From Tenrec ecaudatus (taxonomy: Eukaryota; Chordata; Mammalia; Afrosoricida; Tenrecidae), in NCBI RefSeq assembly GCF_050624435.1, contig NC_134537.1, positions 122,501,586 to 122,565,585 of the forward strand: a DNA stretch of 64,000 nt, in the 5' to 3' direction. Under the pieces are notes generated by a model. The model searched no databases. It had not been told where the DNA came from and saw nothing but the letters and a program-made list of their open reading frames with translations. This document shows, one piece after another, positions 1 to 11,386 of the stretch (within the stretch, counting starts at the first letter, position 1; the number at the start of each line of letters is the position of its first letter). A program made the translations under genes and the position numbers.

Positions 1-869
1 TCTGAATAGTGAGCTTATATACAAAGTACTCCCCAAATTTACTTGCCAGAAGATATTTTTAGAGGAAATTGCACTGCAAGATCAGTGTTTAAAAAACATA
101 GTTTGGGCAAACTAACCAATACTTTAGAGTTGTACGGCAGTAATGGGAGATATGTTTGGAAAACCAAGTTGAACTAGGGTAATGGAAAGCCTTGCGTTCA
201 TTTAATTGGGTGATAGGCAACCACCGAAGGAATTTCCAGGTGAGTTGTGTGTTCAGCCTGTGAGTTGGGATTCAAGGGAATATACTGAATCTCTGAAGAA
301 TCAGTTAAGTCCCCATGAAAAAAGTAGATGCCATTGACCATTGTGACACCAGATTGCACCAATTCCAGCCAAGAGAAAACTGCTGCGTCCTTTTCCTCTT
401 CTTTCTTCCACCTTCTGACCTTGGACGTGGTGGAGGTTTGTAGAGTAAGAGCCAGCAAGTGGACGAGCAAGCCAAGTGAGGAGAGAGAAAACAAGTCAAG
501 ACACTAACTACCCTTATTAATGGGGACTCCTGCTGGTCTATGCAGGTCCCCGCTGGAGAAATGAAGTGGGTCCTTTGGATAAGAATTTGGACTTTGGTTG
601 TTACTACTGGATTGGGGCTATGTGATTTTGAAGTGAAATCGCCATTTTTATTATCTAGGGTGGCATACATTTCTGTTTATACCTACTGTGTCCAGCTTGT
701 TCACTAAACCAGTTACACGTGTCCAATGTGGTGGGAAAGTCTTGTTTTTGTTTGCCCAGGCTTTCTGTCTTTAGGGAATAACCCTTACATAGTTGAAGGA
801 GAGTCCTGAGCTAATGTTCTCAGCTGCCATGTTTCAAAGGATTTAGAGATCTACATCTGAAAATCCATC
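1..869. other. No recognised feature (TLR3 3' flank)
   Basis: I see no gene, RNA or clear repeat here. Short open frames on either strand have no recognisable motif. Confidence 0.5.
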
Positions 870-965
870 ATTGAAAACTCTGTGCTGATGGCTCTACCCT
901 GTCACCCATGGGGTCACTATGAATGTGGTCCGATTCAATGGCAACTGGCTTCTTGGATTCATTTC
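870..965 (+). repeat. AfroSINE 3' fragment
   Basis: The words gctctaccctgtc, ggggtcactatgaatg and attcaatggcaactgg match the 3' half of the tRNA-derived SINE that recurs throughout the window. Confidence 0.6.
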
Positions 966-1329
966 TTTTGAGAAAACTACTCTTTCTACTAATCTACCCA
1001 GGTTGATCTCATGGGTCCTGCCAAGCAGGGGACCACTGCTTATCGGAGAACTCTCCTGAGACTAAAGCTCTCATTTGGACTCCCGTCACATGAGAGAGGC
1101 GTCGCTGAACTGTTGAGCAGCCATGTTTCAGCCGTGTGACCCAACAAAGAGAAGTAGAGGACGAAGTGGTGGTATCTGTGCCCTCTGTCCCAGCTCTCCT
1201 ACCTGAATTCCTACCCTGTCCTAATTTGGCCATAAACTAAAAACATTTCTTTTCCTAAGTATCTTGGTGTTTCAATCAGCTTATCTTACACTGAAAGAAC
1301 TCAAAAAAATTATTCAAGCCTCAAGTTTC

Positions 1330-1725
1330 AATATTGAAAGATTCTATGGGAAAAATATTGAATGATGCAGCAAGCTTCAAAAGAAGATGGGAAGAAACAG
1401 AGTTGCTGGACCAAAAGCAATTCGTTGACCTTTTACCATTTCAGGAGGTAGCATGTGAGCAAGAGCCAATGGTGCTGAAGGAAGTTCAAACCACATTGAA
1501 AGCATTAGCCAAAAACAAGGCTCCAGGATCTGATGGCTACTCTTTTAAATGTTTCTCCAAGTTAATGAAGCACTGGCAGCACTCACTGATTTTCCTAGAG
1601 AGTTTGGAAGACAGCTACTTGGCCAATTGACTGGAAGAGATGGCATATATGTACCCATTCCAAAGAAAGGTGACCCACAGAATGATCAAACTATGAAACA
1701 ATACCATTGTTATCACATGCAAGTA
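1330..1725 (+). mobile_element. RTE-clade LINE fragment (reverse transcriptase N-terminal part)
   Basis: An open stretch contains KALAKNKAPGSDG, the characteristic start of RTE-type reverse transcriptase, followed after a frameshift by YVPIPKKGDP. It is a short decayed piece, with a stop at 1,628 and broken frames. Other pieces of the same LINE lie at 15.6, 18.3, 31-33, 38, 53.6 and 58-61 kb. Confidence 0.7.
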
Positions 1726-1734
1726 AACTTGATA

Positions 1735-1880
1735 TTGTTCTGTGGTTTGAGAATTCTGTTGGGAGTAGAAAGCCTCATCTTTCTCTTACAGCGAAGTTGG
1801 TGGTTTCAAACGGCTGAACTTGAGGTTAGTATCCGCATGTACAACCGCTGTGCCACCAAGGCTCCTGTTAGTCCCACCCT
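1735..1880 (-). repeat. AfroSINE, minus orientation
   Basis: It reads gggagtagaaagcctcatctttctc, then ggtggtttcaaacggctgaac, and ends at the tRNA-like box (accgctgtgccaccaaggctcc), the reverse of the SINE consensus seen elsewhere. Confidence 0.7.
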
Positions 1881-1899
1881 AACCCTGTCCTTTATATAA

Positions 1900-3055
1900 T
1901 ACAGAAAACCTTCCAAAACGGAATTATAACCAGAGGCATAGAGTCCACAATTATAATACATCGCATAAGAAATATGATTAGAAGGCCTGTATTAATTGAC
2001 TACAAATCTACCACTACTTCCTTTCCAACTAAAATGTTATCCTAATCCAGTTCTCCTTGCCTATAGATAGCATCCAGTCTGGAATTTTTAAAAAAATACC
2101 TTCTTACTGAGCTACAACATGGTTCCCCATGGTGTGTGTTCTTGCTGCAATGAGAAACAAACTCAGCTTGTTCAACCGCAGCTGTGTTTTGGATGGGTGT
2201 AGTTGGAAGACACTGATACTGTTAAGGCATTCTTGTCAAAACAAAACCAAAATAGTCATTTGTTTCCTAGTTTCGGGAAGGGATCTTGTTTTGTTTTTAA
2301 AGAAAAGCGTTGGAATCTTACACAAGTGGCCAAAGAAGTTTACCTGTGTGCCTCTCAGTTCCCAAATATCCTAGACAGTGTGTCGCACTGTTTGTTTGAT
2401 GGCATTAAGTCTCTTGCAATCACTTTGGGGTCCCTGGATGGGGAAATGGTTAATGTGATTGGAATGGTTTGGGGGTGGGGGTGGGGGTGGGGAATCAGCC
2501 TTTCAAATCCGTGAGCACAGCTCTACTTGAACACACATGGGTTGTCTGATCTGGAATCCGAGACAACTGGCGGCATTGCCTAATGGAAGAAATAACTAAA
2601 CATCAATTGATTGCCATCCTGTACTCTTTTTGTATAGATTTATTTTTCTTGGAAAAAACTATGTGCTGCACAGCTCTTTTCATTTCTTGAGATTCAACTG
2701 TAAATCTGGCAGGATTATGAAGTCATGCCTTATTTTCTCTTTAACTAGCTGCCACTTACCTAAGTCACAAAGTCAAGGAGGGATGTTTTACAATTCATGG
2801 TTTTACTAAATCAAATCCATAAAATAACAGCTTCAAGATATTGAGAGAATAAGTGACTTTGCCATCCTCTCTGCCACATGCTCCCACCCTCTGCTATCTG
2901 TCAATATCACATTTATTTCTCCCTCCCTATTTTCCATCTCACTGTTCATGTGGTGACCTTCCTCCTTCACTAAAACCCTACCCAACGTGGGAGGGTCTGA
3001 TTGTGTTGGATGCAGCCCCTCCTGTGGATCTTTGACAATCCCTTCCTACTCTAAC
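1900..3055. other. No recognised feature; short G-rich repeat
   Basis: This is unique-looking sequence with a (TGGGGG)n-like tract at about 2,468-2,492. Open frames here are short and show no motif. Confidence 0.45.
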
Positions 3056-3059
3056 TCCA

Positions 3060-3280
3060 GAGAGCCCTGGCAGGGGACGGGGAGGGGGGGTAGTGGTTAC
3101 CTGTTGGGCTTCTAACTTCAAGATTAGCAGTTCAAAACCACCAGTTGCTTTTTGGGGAGAAAGGTGAATCTTTCTACCCCCATAAAGAGTTAGTCTCAGA
3201 AGCACAATGGGGAAGTTCTACCCTGTCGTGTAGGGTCACTATGAGTCAGAATGACACGATGGCAGTAGGTGGGTTTTTCT
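3060..3280 (+). repeat. AfroSINE, plus orientation
   Basis: The order is agagccctggcag, gtagtggttacc, gattagcagttcaaaacc, gttctaccctgtc, gggtcactatgagtcag and gatggcagtaggtggg: a near full-length tRNA-derived SINE. Confidence 0.75.
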
Positions 3281-5639
3281 TTTATTGTTGTTAATTTCTT
3301 TAACTTAATTTCCTGTAACTTTATCTTATATCTTATTGTACCTTAAGGGACTTAATATAGAGGGTCAATGAATATCATATTTAATAATTTTATTTTTGTA
3401 GTAAATATGCCATATATTTGCCAAATTTAAGTGTACAATTCAATGATTTTAGTTAATTTAGTTAATTCAGTTAATTTTAGTTAATTTAGTTGTGCAATAA
3501 TCATATAGTTCTAGAGAATTCTTCTCACTCCCCACGAAAGTTCCAGTGTCAATTGGCATTAATTCCTCATTCCCTCTGCAGTCTCAGACACCACCAACCT
3601 ACTTCTGCCTATATATTTCAAGAAGTAATTTTTAAGTTCTTAATTTCTGTTTCCTTACATTTTCCCAACGGCACCCTTCATGTTCTATTACATAATCTTT
3701 TACTAATTATCTAAGGTAGACATTTGCATCACTGGGCAATGTTAAATAAATGACACTGGATGGCCCCTTCTTCACTAAGCAAAATGATTCCTTGTACCTT
3801 CATTATGCCTTCTAGAAAGCATCGCTCAGATAAAAATCTAAATATCCAGATTTCTCTTCAATTAAATGTCTTTGATTCAGCTTGGCTCTGTTTTGCAACG
3901 TTGCAGTGGACTGATTACATGATAGTACCTCAGAGTATTCAAACAAGACAATTCACTGTGGAAATTAAGCGGAAGGTCAGACAAACATCCTTTTCTGCAC
4001 TCCCTTTGTCTTCAGCCCCAGAGAGAAGGACATCCCCGGAGAACAATTATCAAGGACAGACATTCAGGATGTTGCTTCCTGTGTGGGTCAAGTCCAAGTC
4101 AGGGCTTACATATTTCATAAGCTTTACTTATGTTTAGTTAAATGGGTCATCCTTGGACCATCTTAATCTCTTAAATTTAACACAACTTTAAAACTATGTT
4201 TCCACTTATCTTATTTTTCTTTGCATTCACTCATTTTAAACTGAGGCCGTGTGTTGAACTCCATCGTAAGCAAGTGAGCACCTGATAAAGAAGGCACCAT
4301 TAGTTTCTGATCTACTTTTCACAAACAGGCGATCTTGATTTATAGAGAAATATTTTTATGAAGAATTGAGAATATCAAAAGACAGCATACAACGTGCCTC
4401 AATGATAGCTGTTTTTATTGTTTTACGATGACAACAAAAACAGAACCATTTCACAGTTAGCAAACCATGCTAAATGATATAAAAGCAAACAAACACAGCA
4501 AATAACACTAGACAGAGCGCCGTAAGACAATTGTCTCAGGTGTCAATGGTTGTAGACCAGGACACTGAAAAGCTACCTCAAGACATTCATGTTGATGGGG
4601 GACTTTAGACTCTTTCAGAACCAGTACCATGATGGAAATTTTTTCCTCAGGCATATGTGATTTTTGTCCTGAGAATATTGACTTATTTCCAACAAAGTTT
4701 TCAGACATGATTTCTCAAATCCCCCCTAACTTCAATAGACAAGGGAGCACTTGGACCCAGAAGTTAATTCGACCATTACATTTTCACTCTCCCTTATATT
4801 TTAACACCAGAACTACAAACGTTTTTTAAAAAGTGATTCCTGTCCATTTCAAATAATCAGGCTGTTTTATTGTAAATAAGAAATAAAACTTTAAAAGTAA
4901 TCATCCTATAGAAGGGCTTGTTTATGGCTCATTTATGGTAATGTGTGCTCTGTGGATTTATTATGCCATGATCATCATTGATATTGTTGAGGTATACAAA
5001 GAGGCTGCCCATCATCATAATTTTAAAGATCAGGCGTGAAAGAATCCCAGTGGGATCAGGTGGTTTGGCTGATGCCACCTCTTGAGTCGGTGACCAGGGA
5101 AGGAAATGGCTTTATCCCCACAAAGTTAATCTGCTGATTAACCTTCAGAAAATGTGTTTCCCTGCAATGCTGTTAAGTAAGAGAATAGTTTCTTCTAACA
5201 ATTCCTGTAACAGAAACCCAAATACCAAGAAACTATCAGTAAGTATTTATTAAAGTTTTCGTTTAATTAACTAACCAAAACGAATTACAAATGTTTCTGT
5301 TTTCCAGTGTACATATATTCAAGTGACATGTAGCATGTGGCCAAATCCACACTGAGATAGGCACCAGAAGACAACAACTTTTCAATTGGGAGGAAAAAAA
5401 GACACTGTATTGACCCTGTTTAAATATGGATCTATATTTTACTCTTTTCTAATTGATATTGCATTATGCCTATTAAAACAATCATCTTCCATTTGATCAT
5501 TAAGTGCATCCCTCCAAATATCAAGAACATTCGCATAAATCCGCATGCAACTCTCACTTTTCTTTAAATGAGAGATCTCTTAAAAGTTTTAAATTGTACC
5601 GGGTCATGGTAACCAATTTGTTTTCAGCAGTTAAACATG
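3281..5639. other. AT-rich flank with a small tandem repeat
   Basis: A 9-10-bp unit of the form TTAGTTAAT is repeated about five times at 3,445-3,492. Nothing else is recognised. The frame at 3,760-4,137 has no motif and is taken as chance. Confidence 0.45.
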
Positions 5640-5872
5640 GTCTATGATGACAAGCTCCGTGCATCGGGATCAAGGGGCAGGCTGGGGATGGGGTCGGCTA
5701 CCGGTAGGCTGCTCACTGCGAAGTCAGACCGTGCAAGTCTCAGTCTCTCCACAGGAGGAGTGCCGGGCTTTCTACTGCTGCACAGGCCTGGGAAACCCAC
5801 GAGGGCAGTTGGACTCTGCCCTAGACAGTTGACGTGAGTCAGAATCAACTGGATAGCAGAGAGTTGGGGACT
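5640..5872 (+). repeat. AfroSINE within the TLR3 3' UTR region
   Basis: It has degenerate SINE words: ctgctcactgcgaag, ggctttctactgc, gcagttggactctgccctag, gagtcagaatcaactggatagcag. It lies antisense to TLR3, about 170 bp beyond its stop codon. Confidence 0.65.
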
Positions 5873-6039
5873 TGAGGAACAAGGGGTTTCCGATAGGGAG
5901 ATTTGTTTCCAGAGATGAGATACAACTGTGACAGGATAAAAGAGTCAGCAGAGTTACATTGTGTTCGAGCAAAAACTCTCACTTACCACGGAACTTTTGA
6001 AACTGGAAAAGTTACTCGTAAATTAACCTTTAAGTAAAT
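5640..6039 (-). other. TLR3: TLR3 3' UTR with a SINE inserted (extent uncertain)
   Basis: Below the stop codon, minus-strand words such as AAAAGTTCCGTGG and CACAGTTGTATCTCATCTC resemble the human TLR3 3' UTR as I remember it. The similarity is lost at about 5,880, where an AfroSINE (5,640-5,872, plus orientation) begins. I see no clear polyadenylation signal before the SINE. An AATAAA on the minus strand at 5,246-5,251 beyond it is one candidate, so the end of the transcript is not resolved. Confidence 0.5.
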
Positions 6040-6268
6040 TTAAAGTACTGAATTTCTGGATCCAAGTGCGACTTGCAATTTATGATGAAATGCACTGATG
6101 CGTTCTTTCTGCACCGGCCAGCTCAAGATGCAGCGAGACTTAAACATTCCTCTTCGCAAACAAAGTGCATGGTTCAGTTTATAATCTGGAATCTCCTCAA
6201 GAAAGACCAGTATAATGGAATCCAGATTTTGTTCAATAGCTTGCTGAACGGCATGGTGCACTTTGAAT
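6040..6268 (-). CDS. TLR3: TLR3 exon 5: C-terminal part of the TIR domain
   Basis: This exon has 229 coding bases: the last base of codon 830, 75 codons and a stop at 6,040-6,042. The acceptor is tttgtaaatttag and the exon opens FKVHHAVQQAIEQN. It contains IPDYKLNHALCL, which keeps the tyrosine equivalent to human Tyr858, needed with Tyr759 for signalling. It ends NSVL, close to the human terminus. An open extension upstream of 6,268 lies in intron 4. Confidence 0.96.
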
Positions 6269-6524
6269 CTAAATTTACAAAAACCAAAACAACAACAGAA
6301 AAACAAGTTAAGTTACAGAACTAATATCCAAACTTCGAGATAATATATTCTTGTAAAAATTTACTTTAGTCTGTTACTTACATTTTCCCCTTAATTTTAT
6401 TTGAAAAATCCCTTAGCTCTTAGTAATAAAAACCTAAGATGGTTATTTAATACTAGCCTAATGCCTATTGGTAAGTTAGATTGAAACACAAACAAGCATT
6501 TAGAATTTCACAATATCCACGCAC
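6269..6524 (-). other. TLR3 intron 4
   Basis: This 256-bp intron has a GTGCGT donor and a tttgtaaatttag acceptor. It splits a codon after its second base. I see no repeat in it. Confidence 0.93.
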
Positions 6525-8377
6525 CTTTTGCACAACAGATCTTGCAATAGATTCTGTGTTATAACAAAAATAATTTTTCTGCTTCTTCTGATGCTATTGA
6601 CAATTGCTTCGAGTTCAAGGGCACCTGCCTCAAAATCCCTTTCTTCCAAACAAAATTTGAGCGATGGGTCATTTTCTTCCATGGAAGAGAAGTGCTGCCA
6701 GACCCAATCCTTGTCTTTGTGGGCATGGATTACATAGGCCGCGTATTCAAACAGCTCTGCCTTGTTGTCCACCTCCTTGAAACCCAGAATGCGATGCACT
6801 GAAACATTCCAGTAAAAAGATACTCTCCAGCCCTCAAAATGGACGAGCAGTACTGTGACTATAAAAAGCAAGAGGGTGGTGGTAGTTATGATGAATAGAA
6901 GTTTGAACGGAGCACTGTCTTTGCAGGTGGACACATCAAAAAGCGTGATTGGGACCCCATGATATTGGGGTGGAGTATTGCAGAGATAGTAATCTGATAG
7001 CCCAGAGATATTCGTATGGGTTCCATTGATCCAATTAACAAACCAGGCAATACTCTCGCACGTACAATCAAATGGATTAAACCGCATATCTAAGCTAATC
7101 AGGCTCTTGAAAGGTGTTCCAAAAATATCTTTGTTAACTGATGTGATAAGATTTTTCTGGAGATTCAATGACTTCAGGGAGACCTGGTTGTCAAAGATGG
7201 AGGGTGGGAGTACGTTTAAATTGTTCAGTCCTAAGTCGATGCTCTTTAACGCAGACAAATCCTTGAAGACCTCCTCTGGGATTTCGTCAAAGCCGTTAGA
7301 CTGTAAATTAAGGATGTGGAGGTGAGGAAGACCCTTCAGGAAATAAACGGCACCACCAGGGTTGGCCCGTTTCCAGAGCCTTGCTAAGTTGTTGTGCTGC
7401 AAATCCAGAATTTCTAGTTTGCCAAGCCCCTCCAGCATTGCTTCATTTATGTTGGCTATATTGTTATTACTGAGATCCAGAATGGTCAAGTTGTGAAGCG
7501 AGTGGAAAGGCGAGGGGGAGATATCCACATTTCTACAGGCCACCCTACGAAGCATCAGTCGTCTGAGACTTGGAACCAAGGCAAAGGAATTACTAGACAG
7601 CTGTAGGTACCTGTTAAAGGAAAGGTAGATTTCAATGATATTTCCCAGACCTCGCCATTCCTGGCCTGTGAGCTCTTGCCCAATTTCATTAATGCCAAGG
7701 TCGAGTATCTGTAGGTGGCCCAGCCAAATAAAAGCACCACTCTCTATTTTTGAGATCTTATTTCTGGTTAGGTTGAGCATGAGTAAAGGAGAGTCAGCAA
7801 GTGATAAAAATGTTTCATTTGTTAAAACTGGCAAGCTTGCAAAGGAGTTGGATAGCCTCAAATATTTCAGACTTCTCAATCCCGTGAACGTGTTGCTCTT
7901 TATTCCTACGATACCGTTATCTTCCATGTTAAGGTCTTCCAAAGAGTTTAGGCACTGGAAGGAAAAATCATCAATCTTGGGAAGTGCAGCAAGAGAAGTA
8001 CTTTGCTTAGCAAAAAATCGCTTTAAATTCAGGGATCTCACATTGAACAGCCCATAAAAGGAGCGAGAGGACAAGTGTCCTATATTATTATACTCCAGGT
8101 TGAAATATTTCAAATGTGGAAGCCAAGCGAATGAATCATTAGTGATCGCAGTTAAACTGTTAGAGGAGAGGTCAAGCATGGTGAGATTTGTCTCCTTCAG
8201 CCCAAGAAACGTCGTGTTGCTTGTTCTGGAGAGCTGGGTGTTGCTCAGAGAGAGATGCCGAATGCTCGTGTTTGCTAGTTCCACACAAAGCTTCTCCACG
8301 AGATTGGAGCCCAGCTGAGCATTGTTTAGAGAGAGGCCAAATAATTTCCCGATGGCATGAAAACACCCTGGAGAAAA
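6525..8377 (-). CDS. TLR3: TLR3 exon 4: main LRR ectodomain, transmembrane helix, most of TIR
   Basis: This 1,853-bp exon encodes residues 213-829 plus two bases of codon 830. It begins FSPGCFHAIG after an acceptor ending ttttcacttcag and ends at a GTGCGT donor. Most LRRs of the ectodomain are here, including those with the C-terminal dsRNA site (LEILDLQHNNLARLW keeps the residues equivalent to human His539, Asn541 and Arg544). Then come the cysteine-rich C-terminal cap (NPFDCTCESIAWFVNW), a transmembrane helix at about residues 703-725 (rich in I, L, T, V) and most of the cytoplasmic TIR domain. The BB-loop region reads RDFEAGA and keeps the alanine typical of TLR3, which selects TRIF rather than MyD88. 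Tyrosines equivalent to human 733, 756 and 759 are present. The residue equivalent to Tyr764 is His (codon at 6,719-6,721). There is no stop or frameshift. Confidence 0.97.
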
Positions 8378-9055
8378 CTGAAGTGAAAAACAAACAAACA
8401 CCAGAAATTAATACGGCTCAAACTCAAAGGCCTGTGCCAAAGCCCCGCAAAGTTTAAACACAATTCCCTACCGCATTAGTGCGTGCATCACATTTTACCC
8501 ACTCCGCTCATGCAGACCTGTCCCGACCAGGTCTACCGCCCTTCCCCTGAGCCTGGGCCCATGTCCTCCCTAGCCACAGGTCAACGTTTGCTCAGTATTT
8601 GCCTCTTCAGTTTAGAAGTCACGTCCTTAGGGGCTTTCTCTGACCTATCAGGGTTAAGTTAAATCTCCTGGTGAATTTCATTTCATCCCATGGAGCACAA
8701 CTATAATTATTCAACTATTTGTAAATTCACATTGGGGGGGCGTGGGGGGCTACTGTTTAGGTCTTGGTCACAACTCTTCTCAGCGAGCAGCGTGGAAGAA
8801 AGGAGTGAGTGGGCTTTCTTAGAAAGCAGTGGTTCACAATTTCCCTTCTACCAGTCTTGAAGGTTACAGCTCTTTAAAATACTTTTCTGTGAAGCTTTCT
8901 TCAGATTTTATTTCAGTATGGTGTTTACAAGCACTCTTCCACCCTGCCCCCATTCTCTTACCAGATACCTTGTGTTGAAACAGGAAAGGGGAAGTCAGGG
9001 AAAAGGAACCAGAGAGGAGAGGAGGAAGTAATGAATGTCTGCCAGTCAAACCCAT

Positions 9056-9070
9056 GGGGGGGGGGGGGGG
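9056..9070 (+). repeat. Poly-G run (15 G)
   Basis: There are fifteen consecutive G between 'cccat' and 'catgg'. The length should be treated as approximate because of sequencing slippage. Confidence 0.85.
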
Positions 9071-9794
9071 CATGGAAATTCTAACTGCTAATGTGTGGCC
9101 TGATAATAGGGAGAAAAGAGAAATATAAAAACATATGGTTGGTTGTGAATGGAATGAATTGACATGCAAATTACCTGGTCGGCTAATTTTCAGCCATAAA
9201 AATTAAGCTACTGACCGCATCTTAATGACACAGTTGGTGCTCATGAAATGATATTAATTTTGAAAATCAGGATACTTCATCAAATTCAGAGGGGCTCAGG
9301 TTCAGCTGGGTGAGAGCTCAGATTAACCACTTAATCTTTCTTGATTGCAATGTACTCTTGTGTAAAATGATTTTTAAAAATTGGTTAAACTGGTGATATA
9401 AATAAATTTAAAAATAATTTAAGAAACCAACTTGGCCCGGTGCCTGGCACCCAGTGAAACCCTCTGTGAAGGTTAGCTGTTGCTGTCATTGATTGTCTTT
9501 ATCATTGTTTGGGGAAGAAAACTGGAGGGATGCATGGGGCCATGCTAACAGCAGTGGTCTCCGGATTGTGGGCTTCTGCATGATTTCTATTTGCTTCTCA
9601 TTATTTACACATTTGCCAGGTCTACAGTGTATGTTCAAACCGGAACACAAGAGCTGCTTAAAAATGAGAAGGGTAGCATCCACCAAACAGTTATGTCCTC
9701 AGACTTATTTTGGGTCCAGCCTCTTTTTACATTTGAAACAAAAATCAGGCAAATAAAAACATATCATTTTATTAAGAATTTCAAGGTCCTTATA

Positions 9795-9978
9795 GGAGCC
9801 CCGGTGGTGTAGTAGTTCTGGATTGGGCTACAATCACACGTTCCACAGTTCCAAACCACCTGCTGCTCCACTGGAAAAAGACTGGGCTTCCTCCTCCTAC
9901 AAACAGTTACAGTCTCCAAAATCCACAGCGAGTTACTGTGAGACAGTGGTGACTTGACCTCAGTGAGTTTGGTTTTAT
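9795..9978 (+). repeat. AfroSINE, plus orientation, first of a pair
   Basis: It begins aggagccccggtggtgtagt, with box B-like gttccacagttccaaacc, and ends gacctcagtgagtttggtttt. It lies in TLR3 intron 3. Confidence 0.75.
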
Positions 9979-9984
9979 AACCTA

Positions 9985-10172
9985 TAAAGGAACCCTGGTG
10001 GTGTAGTGGTTATGAGTTAGGCTGTGATCCTCTAGGAAATAAAAAGTTCCTTAGTTCGAAGCCACTGGGCACTCTGAGGGCTTTCTACCCCTGTAAAGGA
10101 CTAAGTCTCAGAAACCTGTGGGGACAATTCTACCCTGTTCTATAAAGTCACCGTGTGTTAGTGAGTTTCTGA
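9985..10172 (+). repeat. AfroSINE, plus orientation, second of a pair
   Basis: It begins aaggaaccctggtggtgtag immediately after the preceding copy, then ggttatgagttaggctg, agttcgaagccactgg and ttctaccctgttctataaag. Confidence 0.75.
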
Positions 10173-11194
10173 TTGCCTATAAAAATAAAAGGTGTGTAAA
10201 ATACAGATTACATGGATATAAAATACTCAGCTGAGATCATAGACCCAAGAAGATGGTGAAAGAAAGGGTTTAAGAATCATATACTGCTAGTTAATTCCAC
10301 CCCACTCCCCATAAGGTCCTGCGCCCCCAGGCCCAGCCACTCATTCCCTTAAGGGATTTGTTATGGATAAGACCTCTGTATGCTCTACTATATTCATGGA
10401 TAGAGTTGAAGCACAAATACATACATGTGCACATTAGCCATTGTCAAATATATATATACATATACATATACATCCCTAAGTGTCGACAGACTAAATAGCT
10501 ATCCTGTAGCAATGTTCTAGAGCATGTGTATATGCTCCTATGTGCGTGTGTGTGTGCACGTGTGATTAACAGCCAACTGTTGCGAATATGACTCAAGTGC
10601 AGTGTGTGAATAGCTTTAGTTAAAAAAAAACCCTGTACAGAATGACTTGTAGCTACTTACCACTTTTGAGTGCTAATCTGACAGACACTCCTAAGTTCTT
10701 CACCTCACAGTCTTACTGAGGGAGTGGTATTAGGACGCCACATTTAAATCTGAGCAAATACGATACAGGGGCCTTGACTACCTTGTCGGATTTTGTTTAT
10801 TTATTTATCATCTAACCAGACTCTCAAACGTGTGCGCCTCACTCTCAGGCAGCTGTAATCCTTCCAGAAAGTCTGCGGGGCACCGAGTGATCTTCCGGCT
10901 ATGCAAGAGAGGAAACTCAGACGGAGCAGCTAAAGGGTGTCATCAAAATCAAAGACCAGACACGTGGTGGAGAGGGACTCAGTCCACCCCATGTGTAGGC
11001 AGAGCCCCAGCCCTTAGCTGCTAGGAATACTCTTCCCGCGAGAGCGGTGCCATTGGCCCCGCCCTAAGCTGTGTGGGTGAGGGTCACCGGCTCCTTCCTC
11101 TGTGGTCTTTAGATTCCCGCTGCCGCTGTGACACAGTGAGACGGTGCCTGCACCCAGAGGTCGGACACATACACAACGTTACCCCACTTCTTAC

Positions 11195-11386
11195 CTCTTT
11201 AATTTGATTCGATGACAGCTCTAATTTGGTTAAAGAAGAATTGCCAAGGAAATCAAGTTCTTCACCTCTTACTGCATGGATTTTATTATTTGACAGGGAA
11301 AGCTCTTGGAGATTTTGCAGTTGGAGCTCAGTTCCTAATTTTGTAGATGATAAGCCATTATGAGCTAAATCTAATTTGATTAAGTT
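11195..11386 (-). CDS. TLR3: TLR3 exon 3: leucine-rich repeats
   Basis: This exon is 192 bp, or 64 codons (residues 149-212), phase 0 at both ends. It runs from NLIKLDLAHNGLSS to SSNQIKE and carries leucine-rich repeats of the ectodomain solenoid. The acceptor is ttttcccctcag and the donor GTAAGAAG. Both flanking exons continue in frame, and the encoded segment lines up with human TLR3 without gaps. Confidence 0.96.

Larger units (their letters stand above)
8378..11194 (-). other. TLR3 intron 3
   Basis: This 2.8-kb intron is phase 0. It holds a run of 15 G at 9,056-9,070, two AfroSINEs in a row (about 9,795-10,170) and a short AT dinucleotide tract near 10,448-10,474. I recognise nothing in the remaining sequence. 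Confidence 0.93.

Noticed and set aside
3760..4137. 125-codon open frame on the plus strand
   Set aside because: No motif, no similarity recognised, no splice or promoter context; AT-rich intergenic sequence.
11084..11194. Open frame continuing past TLR3 exon 3
   Set aside because: It reads through the consensus GTAAGAAG donor into the intron; TLR3 similarity stops exactly at 11,195.
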